64,000 nucleotides of DNA, from the NCBI RefSeq assembly GCF_901709675.1, contig NC_051089.1, positions 1,181,476 to 1,245,475 of the forward strand. Reading direction: 5' to 3'. A model generated the notes under the pieces. That model worked only from the letters and a program-made list of their open reading frames with translations. It did no database searches and had not been told where the DNA came from. This document shows positions 1-44,381 of this stretch, piece by piece. The first letter of the stretch is position 1, and every line of letters begins with the position of its first letter. Origin of the DNA: Syngnathus acus (Eukaryota; Chordata; Actinopteri; Syngnathiformes; Syngnathidae). A program made the translations under genes and the position numbers.

Positions 1-1137
1 GCGTAGGCAGCTTAAGGCCTGCAATACAAGATAGGAAGTTGTTCAATCCGGAATGTAATCTTATTTTAGACGCAAACTTTTTGCAGGATAAGATTCATTT
101 GCTTTTTCTCCTCCCTTCAACTTTTTCAAAATAAATTTGAAGCTCAACAGCAAGTCTAGCCCGTTTTTTCACATGTCACCAAATGCAGACGCTTCTGGCA
201 CACTCTTTCTTCTACAGCTTTCAAAATGAGTGCCTGCCTGTTGCCAGGTACATTAAGCAGTGGATCATGACATCATTAATTAGTTCATTAATATATACTC
301 TTTGAATGCATCCATGTCTTGAGCGCATTGCTGCATAAACTCGCCTTAGCAGAGCTCAGTGTATTATTTATTATTTATTATTATTGTTTATTGTATTGTA
401 TGTATTATGTATACGTATCTTGAAACTGCTCCATGTGTCGCAGCAAAGGTGTCACTGGACAAAAACGTCCAAAAACGAGTCCGCAGCAATCAAAGCCGCG
501 GGGATATGGACGATATCCAGCCTCCTATCTGATCTCGGTGACCAACTCACGTGGCCTGGTGAGAAGCCACGTAAAGACACCCAGGCCTGCAGCAGTCAAG
601 AAAGACTAAAAACAAAGCCACGCAAATCCCCAGATGTGCAGGAAGACGGCAAAGATGAGGATGAGAGGATTGGGAGGAGGAGGAGGAGGAGGAGGAGGAG
701 GGAAGGGCCTGGAAAGAAGGGGGGGGGGGTTGCTTGCGGGCCGTGCGTTTGCTACTGTTTAAAAGGCAGCGGGCGCTGGCTGTGTGCAGATTTATAAACA
801 GGAGGTAATAGCAGAAGGACTCTATATTTATTTTTTATCTTAAATGGTGCTTGTTTGTCGAGCTGGATGAATATTGACTGTGAAATTGGGATCAGGGGCG
901 ACACATGCCAGTGCTCTGCCTTATCTCGGGGATGCAGGCAGGCCCGGGGCTATTATCATTGTGCCACAGCGGCGTGCCGGCACTCCAGCGCTCTCAAAGC
1001 CGGCGCATTCCCTTTGTATCTGCCTGGAGAAGCCTGTTTACCTTTCACTGCCTTGATATTCCTATTAGAGCCGCTGACTATTTACTCACTGCCTCCTCCT
1101 CTTTCTCTGCCACCGCCGGGCACGGCGCTGTCTCTCA

Positions 1138-1171
<34 letters not shown>

Positions 1172-2920
1172 TTTCTCCTCACAAGCGCTATCTCAGTCTT
1201 TCTAGCCATTTGTCACTTTGAATTGTATCTTTTGTCCTGCATCTGTCTCTGACCTTCACCGTTGTGGACACTGCTTTTGCTGCTCAAAAGTGCGGAACTA
1301 AATGACTTCTTTTCCCGCCGGTGGAGCGCTTGACACGGTGAACGGCATCAAAGCGTCCTTGTCGGTTATTTTGACCTCAAAGGTTTCTGCGACAGAAATG
1401 GCCAACGAGTACGTCGGGTCCACTATTTCCATAGGGCGGGAAAACAAATGTGACCGGTGTAGGCAGTTTGGTATGAAATTCAAACACTTGCCATCCTGCG
1501 AAAAAGCATCAGCTGACAGATTTGGGTTCCTGTTGTCATCTTGCCACCACCCCGCCTCCCGGACTCCGGAGAGAAAACCTAAAGCACCTCCTCTCAGAAG
1601 CTTCAAAAAGTCTTTGGGAAGCGCAAAGACAAGCGTGAGCTAATTATGACAATCATCAAAACTTGGCTATATTTTTTTTCTTCCAAAAAGCCCGACCGGT
1701 GTTTTGTCTTTAAAAATTCAAACAGTAAATCATGCTAACGCAACTTCTTGCTGTCCACATGGAAAAAAATGTAACTGTTGACCAAAAACGTATCTCGAGT
1801 CTTAGCATTTACGATCCCAACAAACTCCTGATCGTCTCTTTGAAAAGAAATGACGAAATCACGTGAGCAAAATGTGTAATTGTCTGCCAGAAGGCGGCAG
1901 ATGAGTTTCTCCAAGTAGCTTAGCGGGCAGCTGTTTCCATCAGACTTTGACTGCGGCCGAGCCCGAGGAAATCGGAACGGAGCGGCTTCAAGACAATCAA
2001 CTCAGTCACTCCCTAAACTTTGCAGTACTCCTCTCCTCTCCTGAGGCAAGGGCACGCAGATTCCTCCGGTGATGTCTACGTCCTCTCTGATGGCTGAACT
2101 TTCGTGCCCCCCTGCCTCCCTGCCCAGTTTGTTTTATCTCTGCGGTCCACGCGGGGTATGCTAAGGGGCTTGAGGCGCCGCGTGCCGCGTGGCACGCTAC
2201 GAGGTGGGATAAGAAGCAAACAAACATACAGGCAGCGCTCGCTAACCCCGATCACAGTGTCTGCCAGGGTCCCGATAAGCTGACAGGCAGGAGAGGATGC
2301 GAAGAGGTGGAGGGCGACCGGCAGCAGCGAAGGCAACGGCGGCCATCTTGACATTGGACCGTGCTTCCCTTTGCGTTCCTGAGCACCAATATCACGAATT
2401 TATCGTGAGCAATTAAAATACGAATATCACATTGGCACATAGGAAATAATACGCAGCAGTTTAATGTCCATTAAAAGGCGCCAGACAAATTTGTCGGAAG
2501 CCATTTGGATCCATTGTGGTTTTGTCACGTGATGATTTTTCAATGAGGGGGTCAGGCGGGCCTACTTTTTTCTCTGCCCAGTCGCAGCTCTTCTGAGGGC
2601 CAAGCAGAAGACATGGTGGGTCTTTCTCTCGGCCTCCCTCCGACTTGAACATCACTAGATGTGTCTATAAAATTAGCCAGAGTGCCTTTTCAAAGCCTCG
2701 TCTAACTATGTGATCATCTGCCTACCTTTTGATGGTCGGTCAGTCCATCTGTCTGCTGATTAGTGCGCATCTGTCAGCATTTGGTTCAACCCGGATAGCG
2801 GAAGATGAACGCAGAACAGAGCGTGTGGAAAACATGGCGAGACACTGACGACTTTTTGCTTGAAAATGACTTTTCATAGTCTTATGTTTGTGCTTCCAAA
2901 GGTGGAAAATCTAACATACA

Positions 2921-3221
2921 TACACTACCGTTCAAAAGTTTGGGGTCACAAAATTGTTTGGGTGACCCCAAACTTTTGAACGGTAGTGTAAATATTATAA
3001 TAAAATATTATGAATTAAATATTATAAATTATATCTTATATTTGTATAAGATTATATATAATCTATGAATATAAGTATACATATATATTATAACATTTTT
3101 TACACAGAAGATTATATATATAATCTATAAATAATTATCTAAATAAATATATACACTACCGTTCAAAAGTTTGGGGTCACCCAAACAATTTTGTGACCCC
3201 AAACTTTTGAACGGTAGTGTA
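2921..3221. mobile_element. Pair of Tc1/mariner-type palindromic terminal repeats around AT-rich DNA
   Basis: Two 70-bp copies (2921-2990 and 3152-3221) are each near-perfect hairpins. A 28-29-bp arm starting TACACTACCGTTCAAAAG is followed by a loop of about 12 bp and the inverted arm. The second copy is the exact reverse complement of the first, so together they also form a larger inverted repeat around about 160 bp of A+T-rich sequence. The arm sequence resembles terminal inverted repeats of Tc1/mariner-type elements common in fish. No transposase is present, so this is a non-autonomous remnant or miniature element. The family name is from memory and less certain than the structure. Confidence 0.75.
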
Positions 3222-4699
3222 AGTAAATAAATAAATAAATAAATACATTTTGATTATAAGTTTTTATCTAAATTATATTATTTTGATATAAATTATATTA
3301 ATATATATTGTATATATCATTTATTGAAATAATTATTATAATACATCAAATAATAATGATGATTATCCATCATACATATAGTATTTCTATATTTTCACCA
3401 CACCAAGCATCAATGTGTTTGACTTGGCTGTACGCCCCAAAGGAATTTGGAATCATTAGAGGTTAAAAACATTGCTGCGCTCGCTCAACTGTAGCTTCAT
3501 CCATCTTTTCATTTAGAATAAGAAGCTGCTTCTTCTTCTTCATGTTTGTTGCCATCGCTAAACGGCTTTTTGATTGTAGTGTAGTCACCAGACTTCATAA
3601 TGAAAATACAATAAGTAGCCTCCAGACTTAATGTGTTTTTGCGCCTCTCCAGTAATCGCGTCTTGATGAAGCCCGCTCGCATGAGTTATGGTGTGGAGCG
3701 GGGCTAGCTCCTACCTACCAAAGAATAAACAAAGCAGCTCGGAATATAGATCAGTGAACCTTGATTGGAGCTGTCAGCCGGCGCTCCCGCTCAGCCTCTC
3801 ATCCATTTCAACGCGGAGACAATAACAACAGCATGTAGCTCAATAGCTCATATTCCTACGTGGCAATAATATCTGCGAGCCGCTTCGAATCGATGGCGCG
3901 AGGTGGCCTTTGGCTTCATTTTTCATCTTGAATATTGACTTCTGTTCTACTCGGAGTGCGCTGTCAGTCCAATTACGGAGAATTTAATTGATTTTTCCTG
4001 GCGAGCGGGGTTAGATTGGATCGGTTTATGCAAAGCAGATCAAACACAAGTAATCCCTGGACTCCTCGCTCGCTATGTGTAAAATACGCCTCTAATGAGC
4101 AGAGGCATCTTGACACTTTTTGCTTTCTCCACATCTGCCGAGATTCCCTCTTACTGTCACTACAAAATTACACATAGTACATGGAAGTGAAGCAGAAAAT
4201 CAAATGTCTCCTTCTTAACACTGGATCTAGACCCAATTTACAGTTCTCAGAAAGGGAAAAATGCATTCATAGTTGTTTTTTTGTACACAAAAGAAGCTTG
4301 TTCGCTCAACCTTGGAACAGCACAATGGCGCCAAACTTGCCAGATGAGGAGCGAGCCGATCTGAGTTTGCTTCATTGTCATGTGATTGAATGCTAAGTGT
4401 TACAACAATCCACCCACCACTTGTGTCTTCACTTTGGCATTCCTGGAAGCAGATTGGCGCAGCTCACACGTCGGCTTTTTGCACCTTTGTGCAGAGCAAA
4501 GATGGAAACGCCGCCGCCGTCGGTGTCCCCTCACGATGCTGTCGTCGCTCCCTGGCACCAAACGCAGCTGCAAGGGAACCTCGCTGCGGGGAACCTTCCT
4601 TTCCATCTGTCTCCAATTCACAGCGGCAACCTATTTAGGAGGTGAGAGAGAGGTGAGAAGATGGGTCAAAAGAGGACATGTTTGCTTTGAGGGCCGTTG

Positions 4700-4865
4700 A
4701 CAAGAGTTTTTTGAAACGCTTCCCCCAAGCCCAGCCTTTGCTACCACGTCTAAGTCTCCTTGAGCAAAATACTGAACCCCCAGTTGCTCCTGATGCTGCA
4801 TCATCATCAGCAGGAAGAGGTGAATTCAGTGTAAGGCGCTTTGAGGAAAAGTCTACTGAGTGCTG
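4700..4865. repeat. Probable dispersed teleost repeat fragment
   Basis: The stretch includes CTCCTTGAGCAAAATACTGA, a 'ccccagttgctcctgatgctgc' type core and a GGCGCTTTGAG end. It resembles a short interspersed sequence seen in many fish genomes. No open frame of interest. Assignment rests on recollection of the motif. Confidence 0.45.
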
Positions 4866-4890
4866 AGCGTATAATTATTTTTATTATTAT

Positions 4891-4928
4891 TTATCCATCC
4901 ATCCATTTTCTATAACGCTTGTCCCTGT
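4891..4928. repeat. Teleost ATCCATCCATCCATTTTCTATA repeat fragment
   Basis: A short copy of the very common fish sequence built on tandem ATCC followed by a TTTTCTATA(A/C)CGCTTGTCC core, embedded in TTA/TTAT simple repeat. Useful mainly as a sign of teleost origin. Confidence 0.6.
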
Positions 4929-6110
4929 TATTATTATTATTATTATTATTAAACACTTGTTTGTTTACTGCTGTCCATGCAATTCAGACAACTTGTATTC
5001 CCGCCTCTTTTTATATCTAAATATGCAAATAATGACAAGACGACTTGACTTGAGATTTAGCACCATTTGCTCGAAATGTAGTCTGGAATCAACTTAACCT
5101 ATTGCGCTTGATTTTGGCCACAGAAACTTGAAGCTAAAGCCTCGAGACTTTGATCATGTGACTTACTCCTACCACTATTTTTCGCTGCCAAATTCCAATT
5201 TGAGCCCTCACTGGGAATAAAGAATAGCAGTCAAGCATATAGTGTACACATAGCATTGTGTTGATGTGTGAGTGAGCATGTGTGTAAACAAAACACAGCC
5301 TCTTCCTGCTGAACGGGCCTCGGTGTCTGCATGTGTTCAAGTCTGAGAACGGGCTTCATTTAGCAGGTGCGCTGCTGACAGCTCTTGAATGAGCGCCAAG
5401 TCGGCTGCGAGGAGGGAGAAGAACGACGAGGCGCTCAATGTGCATCTGCCACAGATGGGGACGGTTTAACTTTTACAGTTCTGTTAGGATCTGGAGGTTT
5501 TCGAACGCAGGCTGTGCCAAACAGGTGCGGCCTATTCCAAAAACACCGCAGAGAGAGCGAACGAGAGGTGAACGAGTCCTCTCTGACTTGTTTGCCTCGT
5601 TTCCACTACAAAGACACTAATATGCAGTTTATTAGTTTGGTGACATTTTACAGCTCGGCTTCCTCAGGCTAGAACGATTGGGATCAAGCACCCACGTCGT
5701 ATTTTGTTTCTTTCATAGGGGAAACGGAGCTCTGCTGCATTTGGAAACTCAAGTTGCGCAAACAAATGTTGATTTGAAAAATGGAGTCAACTTTAGCCTC
5801 AAGCTAAGAAACTGGAGTTGAGAGGTCATCCAGTGGGTGGACCGCGGTGAATGTCTCAAGATGCTTCAGCATGTGGCCGCTTCACACAACCAAGCACCTT
5901 CCAGCCGTTCAGGCCTCATTTTTTTCTCACGCTTGACGCAGTCAGGTGACCAAAACCGTCTGGCGACAAACAGCGACAACAAGCACGTGGGCGCGCCAAA
6001 ACAAAAGTGAGCGATTATTTGGCACCTCCTCAGCAATGGAGTCGTAAGAGAGTTAATGGCGCGTGGTCCTGCCGGGCTCCGTGTTTGGCAGCGGGCGTCT
6101 GCGCGCCGCT

Positions 6111-6333
6111 GATAGTGGGATGGCTGTGACCCCGCTGCTTGGGCGCGTGGCATCTGGAAGCCCCCAGCGGCGCCCGCTGGGGCGAGATAAGGCGAGGCGA
6201 GACGCTCATCTGTAATGCACGCTTTGCCCCCCCTGACCTTATCTAAGGGGAGAAGGCACCACTGGGTCGCTACTCTGATAGCACCTGCCAGAGTCAGAGC
6301 TGTCTGCCCATGATTATGGTACAATTATTATCT
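6111..6333. promoter_or_regulatory. Cluster of GATA sites with an E-box, upstream of cbfa2t3
   Basis: GATA-type sites occur at 6111 (GATAG), 6185-6191 (AGATAAG), 6239-6244 (TTATCT), 6277 (GATAG, 1 bp from a CACCTG E-box at 6282-6287) and 6328-6333 (TTATCT). Five in about 220 bp of otherwise GC-rich DNA is dense. ETO2 (CBFA2T3) acts in haematopoietic cells with TAL1/GATA1, so self-regulation through such sites is plausible, but the enhancer call is inference. Confidence 0.3.
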
Positions 6334-7048
6334 CTCCCCCCTCCACCCAAACCTCATTTTAAACCTGCCAACATCTGGGGAAGGGAGTAAAAGAAAAGAA
6401 AAAATGGTTGTGTGCTGATATCAGGTGGGTGCGGTGCATAAAAGTTGATCTTAGCATGCTACTTGTAAACAAAAGTCACATTTAGGTTCACATTGATATG
6501 CTTTTTGGACAGCACCTTCCTCCCAAACTTTCTTTATAGGTGTCAACACGAGTGTGACTCGACTCTCACATGTGAGACAAGCAAGAAACGATGTTGACCG
6601 TCCAGTGAGCTTGCATTTTCATTTGACATCTGTGAGTCAATTATTGATTGACTTCAAGTGGACTAGCACCATAATTGCATGCGCACGAGTAACTGTGGGA
6701 AATCCCACATGCACTGTGAAGAAGTTGCTTCCCCCCCCCTTGCACACAGCACTTTTCTTTCACTTCCTCTCTACTGATGACCATCTGGCTTCAAGCAAGC
6801 ATTTGGCACATCATGTGCACACATCCCCTCTCACTTCTCTCATCAGCGCACATCTCGCTCCAACAGAAGCTTCCTGCAGTTTGTGTGTGTGCGTGTGTGT
6901 CATTGAGGAGCTGTGGGGTAACCAGGTCAGAGGTTGCAAGACCAATTGCTACGGGAGTGACAGCGTTCAACATGGGCTGGCCAGACAGGTGTTCCCTTGC
7001 ACATTCCTTTGGACACAAATGAAGCTAGCACGCTCAACAATTCCACCC

Positions 7049-7140
7049 TTTATTTTATTTTATTTTATTTTATTTTATTTTATTTTATTTTATTTTATTT
7101 TATTTTATTTTATTTTGTTTTGTTTTATTTTATTTTATTT
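7049..7140. repeat. (TTTTA)n pentanucleotide microsatellite
   Basis: About 18 tandem TTTTA units, slightly interrupted by TTTTG near the 3' end. Confidence 0.95.
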
Positions 7141-7559
7141 AGTTTCGTCCTTTCTTTGGCTCCGAGCTGCGCTAGCAACTGGGTTGATACTCGAGCATGA
7201 TGCACGTCTGCTATATGAAAGTACAAAAGCCATCATGGGAGGGGTGCACCGACACAAGCCAGCCTGCAGAAGGAGGGCAAGAGAAAAAAAAGGGAAGAAG
7301 ATGCCACCAGCCGCAGTCACAGCTGGTTCCCACGGAGGAAGCCCAGATGGAGGTTCAGGTCCCGCTGCGGTCTGCTACCGTGGATGAAGCCGGCCTGGCT
7401 GGCTGACCTCCCCAGAGGTTCACGCGCTGCAAGGTGCACCAGCGTACACCTCTTGGTTGGTCGGGCAGGGCGGGAGGGAGGGAGGGAGGGAGGGAGGAGG
7501 GTTCACACCAGAGCACGGCCCCTTTACAGAGAACCCTGACACCATCTGACCTGCTATGC

Positions 7560-7985
7560 TGACACACACGTACACACACACACACGCGTGTTGTGTCGCC
7601 GGAGAAACACGGAAGGAACTTGCTATCATCTCGAAGAGAACGCGATATCAAAGCTCCCATTTTCGGGACACAAAATATCAAAGGAAATCATCCTGCTGAC
7701 GACATGAAAGGATGAAGAGGATGCAATTTGCTTTTTGCTCGTTTTGGAACATTACATCGCATCATACCTGCAAGGTATAATTTAGCGGGCTCTTCTGGAG
7801 GACGATGGACATTTAGGAGAACTTTGTGATTGTGAAAAAAGACATTATTGCCAATTTTTGCTTCATGGAGCGCTTTCATGTTTCCGCCTCATTGCATTTG
7901 AGTTTCCTTCTTACTGGGTAAAGACAAATCGAGAACTGCGAGTTGAAGATTCCGATCATAACGGTGAAGAAAATTAGATGGGAAA
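7560..7985 (+). promoter_or_regulatory. cbfa2t3: Probable 5' UTR of the first cbfa2t3 exon
   Basis: Unique, repeat-free sequence directly upstream of the candidate start codon at 7986, following a (GGGA)n run at 7471-7498 and a short CA run at 7562-7586. It has the mixed composition and lack of simple repeats expected of a leader. The transcription start cannot be fixed from sequence. Confidence 0.35.
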
Positions 7986-39832
<31,847 letters not shown>

Positions 39833-42800
39833 CGTTCCGTCCCGTCCCCTGGTAGGACAAAACCAAACTGAGGAATCTTCATCTCACCTTGACCCCCTTT
39901 TCCCCCCTTGCTCCTTTCAAAGTTCTCAAGTCTGCCTTTTGCAACGGGTGGCTTTGGCATTCAGTGAGCACAATGTTGATGAGCGACAGCAAGATATCGT
40001 AGCGTTTGCTGACCAGGATGTGCTCTTAAGTTGAGTGTTGAGGATGACAAGACCAATTAGCACTTCGATTCCCAAATCATTTTGCCCCAATGTGAGCACC
40101 CAGACCTGTTATATGCACTAACAGTCCCGTCTCCAAATGCTAACAGATAAGGATTTTTTTTTTGGTCAATGTCCTGCCGTTCCTCAGAAAACACAACTTA
40201 GGATTTATGGAACGTTTCTTTCTGGCTTTAAGGGAAAACCAAGAACAGTCCAAATATTCTAAATAAGAGAAACAAAGCGTGATGATAGTGACGTTTGTTA
40301 ACCATCATGAAACGAAAGGGAGTTTTAAACTGCTAACTACCTTGCTAGCGAGCCAAGAAAAATCTACGCCGGACTCACCTCTCGAAACCATTGTGAACCC
40401 AAATGAATTCAAAGATAAAAAAAAAAAAAACAACGTAATCCAAACCTTTGTATGACACTGCCAAAGTGACTAAGTGATAAAGAGAAGCGCTCGTAACCAA
40501 ACGCAAAGCAACATCACCTCCTCAGCACCCACCCACCCCGACCCCCCGCCCGCCCGCCCGCCACAGAACGGAGGCTTCAGCGATCCTTCAGCGAGCCAAC
40601 GGATGGACGTCAAACACTCGCTGAAACGGACCGAGGCCTCGCCCCGATGAAATTTGCGAGCGGGAAGCAAAAAAAAAAGAGGCAACGGAAAAGCTACACG
40701 GAAATCAAGCGACATAATGTAGCTACCAAAAACCTCCAGCAGAACACGCACGAGCGTCGGATGTGTCTGTTTGGGTTCCTTTCTTCTTTTTTAATCTCCA
40801 GCCGTGAGGTGATATTTCCCGTCACATTCACACACCTTTTTCCAAAGCACGATGAACAGAGCCAAGAGACGGACGGTGCAGACACTCCTCTTTTTCTACC
40901 TCCCTTCATCCCCAAACACCTGACCTTTTGACCCCCCCCCCCCCTCTCCCCCACCCCGCCTGCTTTGGCGTGAACATCGGAGCAGGACAGCCTGGACAAG
41001 GGATGGAACCTGCTTGTAGATATTTTTCTCTCCTTCGCTCATTTTGTGGATCCTTTTTCTGTTTCGTTTGCTTACTTTTGGTTTTGGTCATGACGGGGGA
41101 CCGAGCAGTGAGGTGCGGGCGAGGACGTTTGCCCCACCATCTACTCATTTGTTGTATCTATCTGATTGATTGAGATGAACCCCCTCTTGTAGAATATTTT
41201 GTATGGCTCGCATTGTAAGACAGTGAGAGGACGGAGGTGCAATATGAAGAGAATTCAGCTACTGAATGGAACCTCAGCAACTGCCCATAGGGTGTCATAT
41301 AATATAGATACATATAAATATATTTAAAGTAACATCAGTAACTTAATGTGAATGTACATAGTATTTAAAGAGGTCCAAAAATGTGTTTGCCAAATAACAG
41401 AAACCTTTAAAGTTTAATGTCCAGAATATGATTTTTCTCACAGTACATTTGTTTCTTCAATGTATCAACTGCTTTCCCCCCCCCCCCCTCTCGCTCTCTC
41501 TCTCTTTCTCTCTCTTTTTTATTAATAATAATTCAATGGCTTTTCTTCAGTGGCGTAGATGTAGGGGAAAGTACATTCTGACAGATCAAGTGTGCATGGA
41601 CTGCATGACTTTCAGGAATCCGTGAATTAGGCTTTAATGAACTAACTGAAGATAAAGTCAAGAGATGTAATGATGGTTCATTCTCATCAAATATGGGGGA
41701 ATATTTTCTGAGTGACGTACTTCATATTTTGCCCCCGTGGGAGGGGACCCAATTCATATAGCAGATTTAGCTCCATTTCTAGTTTCTATTGAGTCCTGTG
41801 AACAATGAGCGCTCATTTGGAATATTCCAATGATTTATTCAAATGAACTACAGCCAATATCAGAGGTTCATTTGACCCCCACTACGCTTTACAAGTATTT
41901 GGTTCTACTAAACACCGTTTTTTTAAAGCCGATCCTGTGCAAAGAAGCTGCAACCTTTGGCTGCATCTGTGTGTAGCATTTTTGTTGTTGTTGTTGTATT
42001 TGCTACAAAATGGCCTCTGTGTTGACTTTGGCGACGCCAGAGCACTCCTCACTTGCTACCTCCTGAGACCATACAGCTAATCACCAGGAGATCTTCACCT
42101 GGACTTTGAAAAAGATGGGCTGAGTGCAGACGTAGCAGTCGCGCCGCTAGCATAACTAATATGCTAGCGGCGCTACCGCTAACATAGCTAGGCTAGTATT
42201 TGCTTATGGATCGCCAAAGGCCTTGCCACCGTAATTGCGTCCGTCATTTGTGAGTGAAACTACAACCAAACATATCACTGAACCGCGTGACGAGCCATTT
42301 GTCATCCCAAACCAATAAAAGCGCAGACCAAAGTACTCCTGCATTGCCATAAAGCGGCTTTGATGCCAAACCAGATAGGACGAGCTTGGCGCTTCACTAC
42401 AGTTAACCAAAGTGTCTGAAATGCAAACAGTCCGAGAGCGAACCGTTTCACTTTTGTCTCCTTTGGACTGTTTGTATCTTCTAGCAGTTACAAAGCCTTG
42501 CAGAGATGAAACTCATGAATGGTGAGCATGTGGTCCAGTGTGAATAGTTTTATAAAAATGATTTTCCTTTTTTTCCCCGCCACCTCTTTTGTACTTGAAA
42601 CCCTCCGAGCTTTAATAAAAGACCACAGGCAAACGACTGACAGAGATATGTAGCGACACTATCTGTGTTCACGTGCTGTGTGTGTAAACGATATCGGCAT
42701 CAAACGAGCGTTACGGTGGCAAGTCCTTTCAAGCGCCCTCGTCTGCAATCAAGCCCTCCGAGAAACAAACCAAACCGAACAGACCGCTTGTAAATGACCA

Positions 42801-43620
42801 AAAGACAACCAAAAGCGATTTGCTTCCATTGTACTTGGTAGGGAAATGTTTTTTGTTTGAACATTAAGAGTTTGTGATCAGGCGTGAAGCCAGATTCACG
42901 CCAAGCAAGCAGACCCGAAGAGGATCTTAAATATCTTCATTGTGTCAAACAAATGAGATTGATCATTTTCTTTTCTCTGCACTCTGTGAAAAGAAACGGG
43001 CTCTGCTGTTGTGAACGCTTTTCAAGGCTCTCCATTTTACATCAGGCAGCGAAATGGAGCACCCGAAACCGGTAACAGTCACCGATGACGTCCGTCCGTC
43101 TCAAGGCTCAGCTCAAGTGATGGTGCATCCTTCCAGGCACTGCTGAAGAGCCCGCTTGAAGGCTAACGTGAAAAAGGTCCGATACAGCACTTGTGTAAGC
43201 CCCGCCCCCCTCCCCTCCAAAAAGTCATGGCTCAGGATGGTCCCATTTTGACCTTTACCTAGAATGAAAATGGGAGTGTCTGACAGCATTCTATACGGTA
43301 TTGTGCAATACACTATGACATGACGAAAAAAAATATCTGTAGGAAAGGTTGACTGAAACCCGGAAACACTTTCTTCTTTGTTTGATTTTCTCTCTCTTCA
43401 AGTTCCCGTTGCCGTTTTTAGATGAGGTAAAATGTGCCAGAGGAATTAAATTCTGATTTGTATTTATTTCTTGCATGCTTTCCTCCCTGTTGCTAATACC
43501 GCTCTTTAACTGTTCGCTCTGTTGGATGTGTGACGCTGTAAAACATTCTAATTCAGGTTATTGTCTGTGTTGAACAATGTAACTGTGTAATTAAAATATG
43601 ACATGAAAGCTGTACTCGCT
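39833..43620 (+). other. cbfa2t3: cbfa2t3 3' UTR (extent inferred)
   Basis: Mostly unique, AT-leaning sequence. Poly(A) signal candidates are AATAAA at 42614-42619 and ATTAAA at 43590-43595. Two Pumilio-type elements occur: TGTAGATA at 41015-41022 and TGTACATA at 41353-41360. A perfect 13-bp stem with a 7-nt loop lies at 42141-42173. The true end of the transcript cannot be fixed from sequence. Confidence 0.55.
42614..42619 (+). terminator. cbfa2t3: Candidate cbfa2t3 poly(A) signal
   Basis: Canonical AATAAA 2.8 kb after the stop codon, in the sense orientation. A second candidate, ATTAAA, lies at 43590. Confidence 0.45.
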
Positions 43621-44089
43621 GCATTTTTACACTCATAAAATTGTTTACTAAGCACTCACACAGCGTAACAGTTCAACTTAGTGAAGTTAGAACTTAGTGA
43701 ATTTATTATTTTAATTGAATGTACCGTTACATAACGGTGGGGGCGAATTTTCAGAGCCTCTAATTCCACCCAGTAAAAAATTCTGTTTCTTTTTACACAG
43801 TTGCAAGTAACCCAAAAACAAGTCGCCCAAAACGTTCAGTTTTATCTGAAATCTGAATAATTATTCTTCACACTCAGGTAGGCCATTAATACATTTTAGT
43901 AGGTCTGCAGATTATAACTTTATTGGCAATTACACTGCATTGTCAACAGCAAAACTGCCCAATGTTATTAATCTGAAATTATTTTATATTGTCCCAGAAA
44001 AGACTAAGTCTGATTTCAGGCCGTTCTTTTTTTATTTTATTTTTATTTTTTGCAATTAATTTTATGGAGCAGGTCCCATGTTCCCGGAA

Positions 44090-44309
44090 CTCCATCCCGG
44101 AAGTTGACAGACGCGGTCCACGACGAGCTGTCAATCAACGCAACAAGTGACGTGCACGCGCGCAGCTGACGCTCGTTAAATCCGATCTGAGTTGACGTCA
44201 CGCGCGACCTCACGCCGTCAATCTGCTTCCGGGTTGACACAATTTGCGTGTGGCGTGCTAGCAGCCTACGGTGAGAGCTCTCTGGAGAAACCATGTTTTA
44301 ACAATAAGC
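44090..44309 (+). promoter_or_regulatory. pabpn1l: pabpn1l promoter and 5' UTR
   Basis: CpG-rich relative to its surroundings, with a full palindromic CRE (TGACGTCA at 44193-44200), a half-site GTGACGTG near 44147 and an ETS-type CTTCCGG near 44225. The leader contains a two-codon upstream frame (ATG TTT TAA at 44293-44301) just before the main ATG at 44310. Confidence 0.55.
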
Positions 44310-44381
44310 ATGGCCGACAATCATCTGGAATACGCCTATCTCCAGGGACAGTCCATCGGGGAGCATCTCGCCGAGGACCCG
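44310..44381 (+). CDS. pabpn1l: pabpn1l exon 1
   Basis: 24 codons, [24 protein letters not shown]; donor CCG|GTGAGT. This ATG is chosen because the frame upstream holds no other ATG after a stop and the exon matches embryonic PABPN1-like starts. Confidence 0.9.

Larger units (their letters stand above)
1..7500. other. Non-coding DNA upstream of cbfa2t3
   Basis: No exon with recognisable protein similarity was found on either strand. Open frames here are short or run through simple repeats such as the TTTTA tract. The stretch holds a (GGA)n run at 673-701, a (CT)n run at 1141-1168, a paired palindromic repeat at 2921-3221, very AT-rich DNA at 2990-3360, dispersed fish repeats at 4700-4928, and a GATA-site cluster at 6111-6333. 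It probably contains distal regulatory sequence of cbfa2t3; that is inference from position. Confidence 0.6.

Noticed and set aside
6554-7387. 277-codon open frame on the + strand
   Set aside because: It runs through the TTTTA microsatellite (ILFYFILFYF) and has no recognisable domain or codon signature.
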